From contig NZ_JAKHSK010000008.1 of the NCBI RefSeq assembly GCF_023499215.1, positions 91,915 through 155,914 on the forward strand: 64,000 nt of DNA. The letters are read 5' to 3'. This stretch comes from Zunongwangia pacifica. GTDB lineage: Bacteria; Bacteroidota; Bacteroidia; Flavobacteriales; Flavobacteriaceae. A program made the position numbers and the translations under genes. The stretch's first letter is position 1, and each line of letters begins with the position of its first letter. This document shows, in pieces, positions 35,984 through 44,863 of the stretch. The notes under the pieces were generated by a model, which was given only the letters and a program-made list of their open reading frames with translations, had not been told where the DNA came from and made no database searches.

Positions 35984-37342
35984 TTAGGAGAGGATAGGGA
36001 TTTTAATTTCCATAACCGTTCCTTCGGTTTTAGAAGAGTGAGCTATAATGCTGCCATTGTGCATTTTAATTACATTTCGGGTAAGCGGGAGTCCAATTCC
36101 GTAGCCATAAAAATTTTCGGTATTGCTGCCCCTAAAAAATGGATCGAAGATATAAGGCAGGTCATTTTCAGGAATACCAATGCCCTTATCTCTTACAACA
36201 ATAATCACATTTTCTTCTGAAGCTGATAACGCAAAATTTACTTTCCTATTTTTAGAATATTTACAGGCATTCATAACCACATTAGAGATGGCAAGATGTA
36301 GTAATTGGGCATTCCCGTTTATAGAAAGCTTATCCGGGTTTTCTGGTAATAAGTCAAAATCCAGATGGATTAAAGCTTCAGGGTATATTTTTTCTACGGT
36401 TTCTTTTACATCGATTACCAGTTCGTCTATCCTTAAGCTGGTAAAGGTTTGTGCTTTACCATCATAACCGGTTTGCGCTAAAAATAACAGGGCTTTGGTT
36501 TTTTTATCTAATTTGCCGGCTTCTTCCAGAATATTTTTTAGGGATAAAATGTACTCTTCTTTAGAGCGTTCTTTGGCTAATGTAACATCGGCCTCACCGA
36601 TAATCGAAGTAAGCGGGGTATTTAATTCATGCGATGCATTACTTATAAAGTTCTTCTGGGTTTCAAAAGAAGTCTCCAGCCTGTTAAGCATATTGTTAAA
36701 GGTAGCGGTAAGACTGCGGAGCTCTTCGTTATCTTCAGGTTCTTTTAGACGAAAATGGAGGTTTTCAGTACTAATTTTTTTCATATCCCCAATAATTATT
36801 TTAAGCGGCATAAGAACCCTTCTGGAAAAAAACCAGGCAATAAAAATGATGATTAAAATCGATATGAATGAGGCAATTAAAAGAAGATTACGTAAATAAA
36901 CGATATGATGTGTATTGTAATAGTTTTCTGCAGAAACAACTACCAGATAATCTTTCCCGCGATTATGATATTTGATACCGGAATAAAAGGTGTTTTTTTC
37001 TTTATAATAAGCACGCTTCAGATTTTTGATATCTTCAAGAAAGGAAACAGGAATGGCCAAATTGGATTTTGAATGAATATCAAAACGTTGTAAATCGATA
37101 ATCGTTATTTTCTCGTTAGGAAGTTCTTCCAGGAAATCTTGGCGTATTTCTTTAACGGCATTAATATCCTGATCGTCTTCGAGCTCGATTTTTGCCATTG
37201 TGATCGCTCTAATTTCTAATCTTTTATAGAAATCTGTATACGAATAATCGCTAATAGAAAAAAAGATGAAACCGCTAAACACAAGAATGTAAGCTAGGAA
37301 TATAGAAGTAAGAAAAAGAATAATTTTATTCTGTGTCTTCAT
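35984..37342 (-). CDS. Sensor histidine kinase
   Basis: A 452-residue membrane kinase: helix 1 at residues ~7-29, a ~120-residue periplasmic sensor region, helix 2 at ~152-173, HAMP (~174-226), dimerisation domain with the phosphorylated His238 in SNASHELNTPL, and ATPase domain with N-box ACKYSKN, G1 DKGIGIPEND and G2 GYGIGLPL. It is the cognate partner of the OmpR-type regulator gene upstream, which it overlaps by 17 bases. The input signal is unknown; the periplasmic domain has no cysteine or obvious ligand motif. Confidence 0.93.
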   Translation of the reverse strand: MKTQNKIILFLTSIFLAYILVFSGFIFFSISDYSYTDFYKRLEIRAITMAKIELEDDQDINAVKEIRQDFLEELPNEKITIIDLQRFDIHSKSNLAIPVSFLEDIKNLKRAYYKEKNTFYSGIKYHNRGKDYLVVVSAENYYNTHHIVYLRNLLLIASFISILIIIFIAWFFSRRVLMPLKIIIGDMKKISTENLHFRLKEPEDNEELRSLTATFNNMLNRLETSFETQKNFISNASHELNTPLTSIIGEADVTLAKERSKEEYILSLKNILEEAGKLDKKTKALLFLAQTGYDGKAQTFTSLRIDELVIDVKETVEKIYPEALIHLDFDLLPENPDKLSINGNAQLLHLAISNVVMNACKYSKNRKVNFALSASEENVIIVVRDKGIGIPENDLPYIFDPFFRGSNTENFYGYGIGLPLTRNVIKMHNGSIIAHSSKTEGTVMEIKIPILS

Positions 37343-38045
37343 CGTCTTCTTTTAAAACATATCCCATCCCAATTACGGTGTGGATAAGCCTTGTGTTATT
37401 TTCTTTTTCCAGTTTTTTACGAAGATAATTTACATAAACATCTACCACGTTGGTACCAATATCGTAGTTTACTCCCCATACCTTTTCCAACAATTCGGTG
37501 CGGGAAATTACTCTGTCCGGTGCTTTTAAAAAGGCGAGTAAAAGCTTGTACTCTGTAGAGGTTAGGGCTATTTTTTTTCCGTTTCTGGTCACCGTTTTGG
37601 ACGAGTCGTTCATTTTAATATCAGCGAATCTGTAACTGTTATCCGGGGTGGTTGAATTAAAATTTCGGGATCTGCGCAGTAAACTTTTAACTCTGGCAAT
37701 AAGTTCGATAAACTTAAAAGGTTTAGCAAGGTAATCGTCTGCACCGCTATTAAGTCCCATCGCTATATTTTCTGAACTTCCCAGTGCTGTTAAAAATAAG
37801 ATGGGCACCTGGCTGTTTTCTTCTCTAACCGCTTTGCAAATTTCCATACCATTCATTTCAGGTAACATGATGTCTAGTATAAGCAGGTCAAAATGATTGG
37901 CAGTAGCCATTTGGTAGCCTTCTTTTCCATTTAATACGATACTTACTTCAAATCCCTCTTCGGTAAGTCCTTTGTTGATGAAAGCGCAAACTTTTGCATC
38001 ATCTTCAACAAGTAATATTTTAGCGTTTTTTGTATCCATAGTCAT
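37326..38045 (-). CDS. OmpR-family response regulator
   Basis: A 239-residue two-domain regulator. The receiver domain has the acidic pair VEDD, phospho-acceptor Asp58 in LLILDIMLPEMNG, the TAL threonine and Lys in YLAKPFKF. The C-terminal winged-helix DNA-binding domain includes RTELLEKVWGVNYDIGTNVVDVYVNYLRKKL. Two Met codons at the start (MTMDTK) make either possible. It is the first gene of the regulator-kinase operon. Confidence 0.94.
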   Translation of the reverse strand: MTMDTKNAKILLVEDDAKVCAFINKGLTEEGFEVSIVLNGKEGYQMATANHFDLLILDIMLPEMNGMEICKAVREENSQVPILFLTALGSSENIAMGLNSGADDYLAKPFKFIELIARVKSLLRRSRNFNSTTPDNSYRFADIKMNDSSKTVTRNGKKIALTSTEYKLLLAFLKAPDRVISRTELLEKVWGVNYDIGTNVVDVYVNYLRKKLEKENNTRLIHTVIGMGYVLKEDDEDTE

Positions 38046-38101
38046 TCTAGATATGCCTAAAATAAAAAGAAATTTTGCAATTAGTGATGAAATCTGGCAA
38101 T

Positions 38102-38127
38102 AAAAAAAGCGGCTATAAAGCCGCTTT
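38102..38127 (-). terminator. Terminator after rho
   Basis: Stem AAAGCGGCT/AGCCGCTTT with a short loop and A/T flanks, 27 bases past the rho stop. Confidence 0.75.
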
Positions 38128-38153
38128 CTATAATTCTAAAGGAATGCTTTTAA

Positions 38154-39812
38154 TTAGCCGTTCATGCTAATAAGAAACTCCTCATTATTATTCGTTTGTT
38201 TAATTTTTTGCTGAATAAATTCCATCGCTTCTACAGGGTTCATATCGGCAAGGTATTTACGCATAATCCACATACGCTGTATTGTGGTTTCATCTAAAAG
38301 AAGATCGTCACGACGCGTACTTGAAGAAATAAGATCGATAGCCGGGAACACTCTTCGGTTAGAAATTCTACGATCTAACTGAAGTTCCATGTTACCTGTT
38401 CCTTTAAATTCTTCAAAGATCACCTCGTCCATCTTAGAGCCTGTATCGGTAAGGGCTGTAGCAATGATTGATAGTGAGCCACCCCCTTCAATATTACGAG
38501 CGGCACCAAAGAAACGTTTTGGTTTATGTAAAGCATTGGCATCTACACCACCACTTAAAACCTTACCACTGGCAGGTTGTACGGTGTTGTATGCTCTGGC
38601 AAGACGGGTAATAGAATCCAGTAAGATAACTACATCATGGCCACACTCTACAAGACGTTTTGCTTTCTCTAATACGATGTTAGCAACCTTAACATGTTCG
38701 TGCGCTTCTTTATCGAATGTAGAGGCAACAACTTCGCCCTGTACATTTCGCTGCATATCTGTAACTTCCTCAGGACGCTCGTCGATTAGAAGGATAATTT
38801 GATATACTTCAGGATGGTTTGCAGCAATGGCATTGGCAATGTCTTTTAATAACATTGTTTTACCGGTTTTAGGCTGCGAAACGATCATACCACGCTGTCC
38901 TTTTCCTATAGGAGAAAATAGATCCATCACTCTGGTAGAGATAGAACTTTCTTTATCTGCGATATTAAATTTTTCTTTTGGGAAAAGTGGTGTAAGGTGC
39001 TCAAAAGAAACACGATCTCTTACTACCTGTGGATCAAGTCCGTTAATTTTATTGATCTTAATTAATGGGAAATATTTTTCGCCCTCTTTTGGAGGTCTTA
39101 TTTGTCCTAATACAGTATCTCCTGTTTTTAAACCAAAAAGTCGAATTTGGGATTGTGATACATAAATATCATCAGGAGAAGTAAGGTAATTATAATCTGA
39201 AGATCTTAGGAAACCATAATTGTCCTGCATGATGTCTAATACACCTTCACTTTCGATAATCGCATCAAACTCATAATCTGGCTCACGGTATCTGTTACGA
39301 TTGTCACGGTTGCCATTATTTTTATGGTTATTATTGTTGTTGTTATCGTTGCGGTTATCCTTTTTATTATTTCTAGAATCTTTACGATTATTATTACTTC
39401 TATTGTTGTTTCTAGAAGTATTATCCTCGTTTTTAGGTGATTCTTTCTCTTTTTTAGGAGTTTTATTTTCTGGTTTAGAAGTGTTATCCTGGCTGTTTTT
39501 TGCCGGGCTTTCCTCTTTCACTTCTACTTTTGCTTCTGGAGCGGTTTCTTCAGCCTTCTTAGGTCTGCCGGGTTTTTTATCACTACCGATTTTCTTTCTT
39601 GGTCTTTTTGGCTTATCCTCGGTTTTTTTCTCTTCGGCCTTTTCTTCTTGTAGAGCTTCTTTCGTCTTTGTAGGGTTAGCAGCCTGGTAGTCTAAAATTT
39701 GATATACAAGATCTAGTTTTTTAAGACTTCTAAACTTTGGGACGTTTAGGGATTTAGCAATCTCCTGAAGCTCAGGCAGCTTTTTAGCTTTTAATTCAGA
39801 AATTTCAAACAT
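38154..39812 (-). CDS. rho: Transcription termination factor Rho
   Basis: Rho is the hexameric RNA helicase that ends factor-dependent transcription. The 552-residue protein has the N-terminal Rho_N helix bundle ([23 protein letters not shown]) and a ~125-residue low-complexity insert (about residues 55-180) rich in Lys, Glu, then Asn and Arg. The cold-shock RNA-binding domain ([15 protein letters not shown]) and the ATPase core follow, with P-loop [15 protein letters not shown], Walker [17 protein letters not shown] and the Q-loop region. The long insert is characteristic of Bacteroidota Rho. Monocistronic with its own terminator. Confidence 0.95.
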   Translation of the reverse strand: MFEISELKAKKLPELQEIAKSLNVPKFRSLKKLDLVYQILDYQAANPTKTKEALQEEKAEEKKTEDKPKRPRKKIGSDKKPGRPKKAEETAPEAKVEVKEESPAKNSQDNTSKPENKTPKKEKESPKNEDNTSRNNNRSNNNRKDSRNNKKDNRNDNNNNNNHKNNGNRDNRNRYREPDYEFDAIIESEGVLDIMQDNYGFLRSSDYNYLTSPDDIYVSQSQIRLFGLKTGDTVLGQIRPPKEGEKYFPLIKINKINGLDPQVVRDRVSFEHLTPLFPKEKFNIADKESSISTRVMDLFSPIGKGQRGMIVSQPKTGKTMLLKDIANAIAANHPEVYQIILLIDERPEEVTDMQRNVQGEVVASTFDKEAHEHVKVANIVLEKAKRLVECGHDVVILLDSITRLARAYNTVQPASGKVLSGGVDANALHKPKRFFGAARNIEGGGSLSIIATALTDTGSKMDEVIFEEFKGTGNMELQLDRRISNRRVFPAIDLISSSTRRDDLLLDETTIQRMWIMRKYLADMNPVEAMEFIQQKIKQTNNNEEFLISMNG

Positions 39813-39983
39813 GAATGGTCAAGAATAAATTTGTTTGGATTGATTGTAATAAACTTCTTTTGGAAGAATAGAAAAATATTTTTTTGGAGTCATAAGTAAC
39901 CTGTAAAGAACCGGTTACGAAACGTGTATGCAATTATACAACTTTATTTAGAAAAATTGCTATTTTTTCTAAAAAGTTTATTT

Positions 39984-39991
39984 TATTTTTG
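39984..39991 (+). promoter_or_regulatory. Promoter -7 box for DUF4293 gene
   Basis: TATTTTTG fits TAnnTTTG and lies 19 bases upstream of the ATG at 40011. A TTG at 39957-39959 is 24 bases further up, slightly beyond normal spacing. Confidence 0.45.
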
Positions 39992-40010
39992 TCGCCAGAT
40001 TTTAGATAAT

Positions 40011-40421
40011 ATGCTTCAACGTATACAAACAGTTTATTTACTTATTGCGGCAATAGTAAGTCTTGGGCTTATATTTGTTTTCGCTTTGTGGCAAACTGAA
40101 GAAGGTAGTGCAGTTTACGCTCAGGATCAATTAACGATATTTATCATGTTTATTGCTTCTGGATTATTATCTTTGATCAGTATTTTTATGTTTAAGAATA
40201 GAAAGCTTCAATTTGTATTGGGGCGTATCAATATCATATTAAACTTTTTTTTACTAGGAGTGTTTGTTTATTGGTCACTAAGCTTACCCGGAGAGATGAA
40301 TATTTCAGAGAAGGGTATTGGGATGTTTCTTCCGATCATTTCTATCGTTTTTCTAGTTCTGGCGAATAAAGCCATTAAAAAGGACGAAGATCTTGTAAAA
40401 TCTGTAGACCGATTACGATAA
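40011..40421 (+). CDS. DUF4293 membrane protein
   Basis: A 136-residue inner-membrane protein with four predicted helices (about residues 7-26, 42-60, 69-88 and 104-122) and a charged C-terminus (NKAIKKDEDLVKSVDRLR). Its start MLQRIQTVYLLIAAI is the characteristic DUF4293 N-terminus. An upstream extension to 39924 is in frame but spans the promoter box, so I reject it. The family is limited to Bacteroidota, of unknown function, and commonly next to rho, as here. Confidence 0.85.
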   Translation: MLQRIQTVYLLIAAIVSLGLIFVFALWQTEEGSAVYAQDQLTIFIMFIASGLLSLISIFMFKNRKLQFVLGRINIILNFFLLGVFVYWSLSLPGEMNISEKGIGMFLPIISIVFLVLANKAIKKDEDLVKSVDRLR

Positions 40422-40453
40422 GCCTATCATCTTAGTAGTATTAGTGCGTTAAG

Positions 40454-40484
40454 AAACCCGAAGTGAAGACTTCGGGTTTTTTTA
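40454..40484 (+). terminator. Terminator after DUF4293 gene
   Basis: Stem AAACCCGAAGT/ACTTCGGGTTT with a GAAG loop and a T-run. Confidence 0.85.
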
Positions 40485-40505
40485 TTCTAGGAGGGTTTAA
40501 TACCC

Positions 40506-40527
40506 CGTCCCGATAGCAATCGGGACG
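40506..40527. repeat. REP-like palindrome
   Basis: Arms CGTCCCGAT and ATCGGGACG flank AGCA. Palindromes with a CCCGAT/ATCGGG core recur between genes in many Flavobacteriia; only one copy is seen in this window. Confidence 0.55.
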
Positions 40528-40644
40528 CCTTAGAATTATAATTTTGTCTCTATGGAATGCTTCGTGGGCTTGCCCCCGAGGTAGTTTACGAAGGAGTTTT
40601 AAAGTTAGAAAGTGAAAAAGTTGAAAGCTTTTAAGCTGAATTTT

Positions 40645-40694
40645 ACTGCCAACTGAGACTGCTCACTGCTACTGCCAACTGTGACTGCCAACTG
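40645..40694. repeat. Three direct copies of an 11-mer
   Basis: ACTGCCAACTG occurs at 40645, 40671 and 40684 in the spacer before the phosphoesterase stop codon. The spacer 40422-40698 shows no gene. Confidence 0.6.
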
Positions 40695-40698
40695 AAAT

Positions 40699-41196
40699 CT
40701 ATTTCCCCGCCAGTTCTATAACTTCAAGATCTTTAATATCTTCGCCATCAATCACAAATCGTAACATTGTTCGTTGTTTATGCCAGCCGTGTTTTCCGGC
40801 AGCACCGGGATTCATGTGAAGCACCCCCAAATCTTTATCCATCATCACTTTTAAAATATGCGAATGTCCACAGATAAATAATTTGGGCGGATTTTGCCGA
40901 ATCTCTTCCCTTACCGCGGGATTATATTTTTTTGGGTACCCCCCAATATGGGTCATCCAAACATCTACGCCCTCGCACATCCAGCGTTGGTTTAAAGGGA
41001 ATTCTTTTCTTATTTCAGCATTATCAATATTTCCAAAAACGGCAATTAGTGGTTTTCCGGTGTTTTTTAATTTATCGGTTACCTCTATGGCGCCAATATC
41101 ACCGGCATGCCAAATTTCATCGGCCTGTTTAGCATAATGGATAATCCGGTCATCAATATAAGAATGGGTGTCGCTTAATAATAGAATCTTTTTCAA
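40699..41196 (-). CDS. YfcE-type metallophosphoesterase
   Basis: A 165-residue calcineurin-like phosphoesterase with the metal-binding motifs in order: LLSDTHSYID, HAGDIGA, VFGNID, and ICGHSHILKV followed by HMNPGAAG. It is the size of the MJ0936/YfcE family, which cleaves phosphodiesters with divalent metals; the physiological substrate is unknown. It is divergent from truA. Confidence 0.88.
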   Translation of the reverse strand: MKKILLLSDTHSYIDDRIIHYAKQADEIWHAGDIGAIEVTDKLKNTGKPLIAVFGNIDNAEIRKEFPLNQRWMCEGVDVWMTHIGGYPKKYNPAVREEIRQNPPKLFICGHSHILKVMMDKDLGVLHMNPGAAGKHGWHKQRTMLRFVIDGEDIKDLEVIELAGK

Positions 41197-41257
41197 AGTA
41201 GATTTTTTTCAGGGGTTAAAGCTTTTGCTTAAATACAATTTAGCAGAATAAATGCCT

Positions 41258-41265
41258 TATCTTTG
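41258..41265 (+). promoter_or_regulatory. Possible promoter -7 box for truA
   Basis: TATCTTTG lies 32 bases before the TTG start. No good -33 element is seen. Confidence 0.35.
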
Positions 41266-41297
41266 TACGCTGCAAAATTAGAAAATTCAGTTAAGCT

Positions 41298-42050
41298 TTG
41301 AGGTATTTTATAGATTTAGCCTATTTGGGGACTGTTTATCATGGTTGGCAAATTCAGCCAGACGCCGTGAGTGTACAGCAGGTACTTCAGGAGGCGCTTT
41401 CAAAAATCCTTCAGCAAGATATAGAAGTAGTGGGAGCGGGGCGCACTGATGCCGGTGTGCACGCTAAACAGTTGTATGCACATTTTGATGCTGAGGTGAA
41501 ATTCGATGAAAAAACACTTCAATTTAAACTGAATTCACTTTTACCAAAGGATATTTCGATTCAGCAAATATTCAAGGTTAAACCTAAAGCACATGCACGT
41601 TTTGATGCCTCTAGCCGAAGTTATGAGTATCATATTGTAAATTTTAAAGATCCTTTTAAAATTGATCTGGCGTACTATCTTTTAAAGCAGCCCGATATCG
41701 AAAAAATGAACCGTGCGGCGGCTATGTTGAAAGATTACACTAATTTTAAGTGCTTTTCGAAAAGCCGAACCGATGTAAAGACGTATAATTGTAGCATTAC
41801 AGAAGCTTTTTGGGAACAATCTAAGGATGAGCTTATATTTCATATTTCGGCAGATCGTTTTTTAAGAAATATGGTGCGGGCGGTTGTTGGAACGTTGCTG
41901 GATATTGGTCTTGGTAAAAATTCGGTTGAATTTTTGAAAGAAATCCTTAAAAGCGAAGACAGAAGTATGGCAGGAACTTCGGTTCCGGCACATGGTTTAT
42001 ATTTAACCAAAATAGAATACCCTAAAACAGCACTTTTTGATGGCCTCTAA
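41298..42050 (+). CDS. truA: tRNA pseudouridine(38-40) synthase TruA
   Basis: TruA converts uridines 38-40 in the tRNA anticodon arm to pseudouridine. The 250-residue protein begins MRYFIDLAYLGTVYHGWQ and has the catalytic aspartate in VVGAGRTDAGVHA near residue 54. It also has DASSRSYEYHI and the C-terminal FLRNMVRAVVGTLLDIG. The start codon is TTG, giving the normal family N-terminus. The stop overlaps the following ABC transporter gene by 11 bases. Confidence 0.94.
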   Translation: MRYFIDLAYLGTVYHGWQIQPDAVSVQQVLQEALSKILQQDIEVVGAGRTDAGVHAKQLYAHFDAEVKFDEKTLQFKLNSLLPKDISIQQIFKVKPKAHARFDASSRSYEYHIVNFKDPFKIDLAYYLLKQPDIEKMNRAAAMLKDYTNFKCFSKSRTDVKTYNCSITEAFWEQSKDELIFHISADRFLRNMVRAVVGTLLDIGLGKNSVEFLKEILKSEDRSMAGTSVPAHGLYLTKIEYPKTALFDGL

Positions 42051-43809
42051 AACGGGAAATGCATTTGATTTTGATCTTTTTAAGCGTTTGCTTAAATATA
42101 CCAATCCCTATAAACTAACTTTTTATTTTGTAGCTATTACGGCTATTTTATTGTCGTTTTTTGCGGTAGCAAGACCTTATTTGTTGCAGGTCACCATCGA
42201 CGATTCTATCACACCAAAGGATAATGGGAATTTAATTTTCTACGTTTCCTTAATGATAGGTTTTCTTATTCTTGAAGTGACCTCGCAGTTTTTCTTTATC
42301 TATTTCGCTAATTTATTAGGTCAGGATGTAGTACGCGATTTACGGGTGAATTTGTTTAAACATATGCTTCAGTTTAAGATGAAGTATTACGACAAATCTG
42401 CCGTAGGCCGACTGGTGACCCGTGCGGTAAGTGATATCGAAACGATTTCCAGTATTTTTAGCCAGGGGCTTTTTATGATTATTAGTGACTTGCTTAAAAT
42501 GCTGGTTGTGCTTGGCTTTATGTTTTATAAAAGCTGGCAGTTAACGCTTTTGGTAATTACCGTTTTGCCGTTTATTATTTATGCGACAAGGGTTTTTCAG
42601 AAAAAAATGAAAATTGCTTTTGAAGAGGTGCGTACTCAGGTGGCCGATTTAAACACTTTTGTGCAGGAGCGAATTACCGGAATGAAAATCGTTCAGCTTT
42701 TTAACCGGGAAAAATCAGAATACGAAAATTTTAAGAATATCAACGACAGACATCGAAAAGCATGGGTGAAAACCGTTTGGTATAACTCTATTTTCTTTCC
42801 TATTGCTGAGATGTCTACTTCGATCACCGTTGGTCTTATCGTATGGTTTGGAGGGTTGCAAGCGGTTAATGATAATCCTAATATTACTCTTGGTGTGATT
42901 ATCGCTTTTATCGAATTATCGCAGATGTTATTTAGACCTTTACGTCAAATTGCCGATAAATTTAATACCCTGCAAATGGGAATGGTTGCGGCAAATCGTG
43001 TGTTCGGGATTTTAGATACCGATTCTAGAATTAGTGATGAAGGTGAAAAAGAACTTCAATCGATTAAAGGAGATATCGAATTTAAAAATGTTCGATTCAG
43101 CTATGTGGAAGGCGAAGAAGTGTTACGCGGCGTAAACTTTACGGCTAAAGCTGGTGAAACCATAGCGATTGTTGGAGCAACCGGAGCAGGAAAATCGACC
43201 ATTATTAATTTACTGAATAGGTTTTATGAAATTGACAGCGGAACGATCTCTGTTGATGGAATCGATATTAAGGATGTGACTTTAAAATCGCTGCGTTCTG
43301 AAATCGCGGTTGTGCTCCAAAATGTATTTTTGTTTGCCGATACGATTATGCACAATATAAAATTAGATAATCCTGATATTACAGAAGACGATGTAATCAC
43401 AGCTGCAAAACAAATAGGGATTCACGATTTTATAAGTTCGCTGCCAAATGGATATCATTATAATGTAAAAGAACGGGGAGTAATGCTAAGTTCTGGGCAG
43501 CGCCAGTTGATCTCCTTTTTAAGAGCTTACGTTAGCAATCCTAGTATTTTGGTGTTGGATGAAGCAACATCATCTGTAGATACCTATAGCGAGCAGCTTA
43601 TTCAGGAAGCCACAGATAAAATTACCAAAGGCCGAACATCTATTGTTATTGCACACCGTTTGGCAACCATCAAGAAAGCGGATAAAATCATGGTGATGGA
43701 TAGTGGTGAAATTGTAGAGATGGGAACCCATGATGAATTACTGCTGAAAGAAAATGGGCATTATCGTAATTTATATGAAGTTCAGTTTATGGCCGAAGAA
43801 TCGATTTAA
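42040..43809 (+). CDS. ABC exporter (fused permease and ATPase)
   Basis: A 589-residue type IV (B-family) ABC half-transporter: six membrane helices in residues ~20-310, including YDKSAVGRLVTRAVSDIETI, then the nucleotide-binding domain with Walker A GATGAGKSTI, Q-loop VLQNVFLF, signature LSSGQRQLI, Walker B ILVLDEATSSVD and switch histidine IVIAHRL. It resembles the MsbA/multidrug group, so substrates may be lipids or drugs. It would act as a dimer in the inner membrane. Start overlaps truA; translation is probably coupled. Confidence 0.92.
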   Translation: MASKTGNAFDFDLFKRLLKYTNPYKLTFYFVAITAILLSFFAVARPYLLQVTIDDSITPKDNGNLIFYVSLMIGFLILEVTSQFFFIYFANLLGQDVVRDLRVNLFKHMLQFKMKYYDKSAVGRLVTRAVSDIETISSIFSQGLFMIISDLLKMLVVLGFMFYKSWQLTLLVITVLPFIIYATRVFQKKMKIAFEEVRTQVADLNTFVQERITGMKIVQLFNREKSEYENFKNINDRHRKAWVKTVWYNSIFFPIAEMSTSITVGLIVWFGGLQAVNDNPNITLGVIIAFIELSQMLFRPLRQIADKFNTLQMGMVAANRVFGILDTDSRISDEGEKELQSIKGDIEFKNVRFSYVEGEEVLRGVNFTAKAGETIAIVGATGAGKSTIINLLNRFYEIDSGTISVDGIDIKDVTLKSLRSEIAVVLQNVFLFADTIMHNIKLDNPDITEDDVITAAKQIGIHDFISSLPNGYHYNVKERGVMLSSGQRQLISFLRAYVSNPSILVLDEATSSVDTYSEQLIQEATDKITKGRTSIVIAHRLATIKKADKIMVMDSGEIVEMGTHDELLLKENGHYRNLYEVQFMAEESI

Positions 43810-43874
43810 GAAAAATGAATTTTTAAAAGTTTTAGATTTATTTATCGAATCTTTATTATAAGATTAAGCTTTTC

Positions 43875-44669
43875 TTAAACAGAATGTTGAAATGCTTCAC
43901 CGCCACCTAAAGCAAAGATGATGACCCCTGTAATTATAGTTAGGAAAAGGAAAACCAGAAAAGTGATTCCTATAAATAGAAGGATGTTTAGCAGAAGTTG
44001 TGGTAATGAAAGGTTAAGCAATCCTTTATAGCAGTATGCCGTGTAAAGTGCAAAAAGCAAGTTTAAGAAATTTCCTATAAAATAGTAGTTGCCTCCAAAA
44101 ATAGCAGCAAATGTTAGCAAAATCGCACTTATTATAGTGTAGTGACTGGAAATATACCCCATCACCACTAAATGTTCTGTGTAATTATATTTTTTGCGAT
44201 TAAAAAACGAAAGCCTTGCAATAAAAGCATAAACCGGAATCAGCAAAATCGAGACAAGCGAATAATAGTCATAAATCGAATTAAAAATAAGTTCTTGTCC
44301 TGTGTATTCATAAAGTCCGGGTATTTCTAAACTTTCAGGGTAAAACTTTCTAAGAAAAAATATTTGAAATCCGGCAAGGGTAAGTCCAATCGTAAAATAA
44401 CTTATTACATTTAAGTATCTTTTTCGTACTCCGTTTATGTATCCATCAATCACTTCTGTAGGATTGGTAAAGAGTGTTTTGAACGTTTTAAGAAAGGTAT
44501 TATCGATATTTAAAAAAACGGCACTAAATTCTTCGAAAACCAGCTTTAGGTTTAATCGGGATTCGATTTTTTTTGCTCCACAGGAATAACAATATTCATG
44601 TGCTGTAGAAAGTGCTGCATGGCAGTTTTTACAAAAATAATCTTCGGAATGTAGAATTTCGTTTTTCAT
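43875..44669 (-). CDS. DUF3667 zinc-ribbon membrane protein (second copy)
   Basis: A 264-residue protein with the same plan as the gene at 17454-18536: zinc ribbon (CKNCHA and CYSCGA), the conserved TFLKTFKTLFTNPTEVIDGYINGVRKRYLNVISYF segment across the linker, then five or so membrane helices. It lacks the ~100-residue extracytoplasmic insert of the longer copy. No function is known. A 7-bp tandem repeat lies in the 194-base gap upstream. Confidence 0.78.
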   Translation of the reverse strand: MKNEILHSEDYFCKNCHAALSTAHEYCYSCGAKKIESRLNLKLVFEEFSAVFLNIDNTFLKTFKTLFTNPTEVIDGYINGVRKRYLNVISYFTIGLTLAGFQIFFLRKFYPESLEIPGLYEYTGQELIFNSIYDYYSLVSILLIPVYAFIARLSFFNRKKYNYTEHLVVMGYISSHYTIISAILLTFAAIFGGNYYFIGNFLNLLFALYTAYCYKGLLNLSLPQLLLNILLFIGITFLVFLFLTIITGVIIFALGGGEAFQHSV

Positions 44670-44813
44670 CGAAAATTAAAAAATCAATTTTAGATCTTTT
44701 ACAAGCAAGAAAATTTAGACATGAGACAATAGAAATTAGACTTTTAAAAATTCAATTTGTTCAAAATAACTTCGCTTTGTTTTCTGATTTCTAATCTTCT
44801 GATTATAATTTTT

Positions 44814-44855
44814 CTCAAATCTCAAATCTCAAATCTCAAATCTCAAATCTCAAAA
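44814..44855. repeat. Heptanucleotide tandem repeat
   Basis: Five perfect CTCAAAT copies and one CTCAAAA copy lie between the cdaA stop and the DUF3667 start. Such short tandem arrays can change copy number by slippage. Confidence 0.85.
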
Positions 44856-44863
44856 CCTCAAAC

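Noticed and set aside
38389..39690. Long plus-strand frames opposite rho
   Set aside because: They arise from the biased codon content of rho and its low-complexity insert; the Leu/Ser/Phe-rich products match no family.
39924..40010. 29-residue N-terminal extension of the DUF4293 protein
   Set aside because: It spans the predicted promoter -7 box, and the family begins at MLQRIQ.
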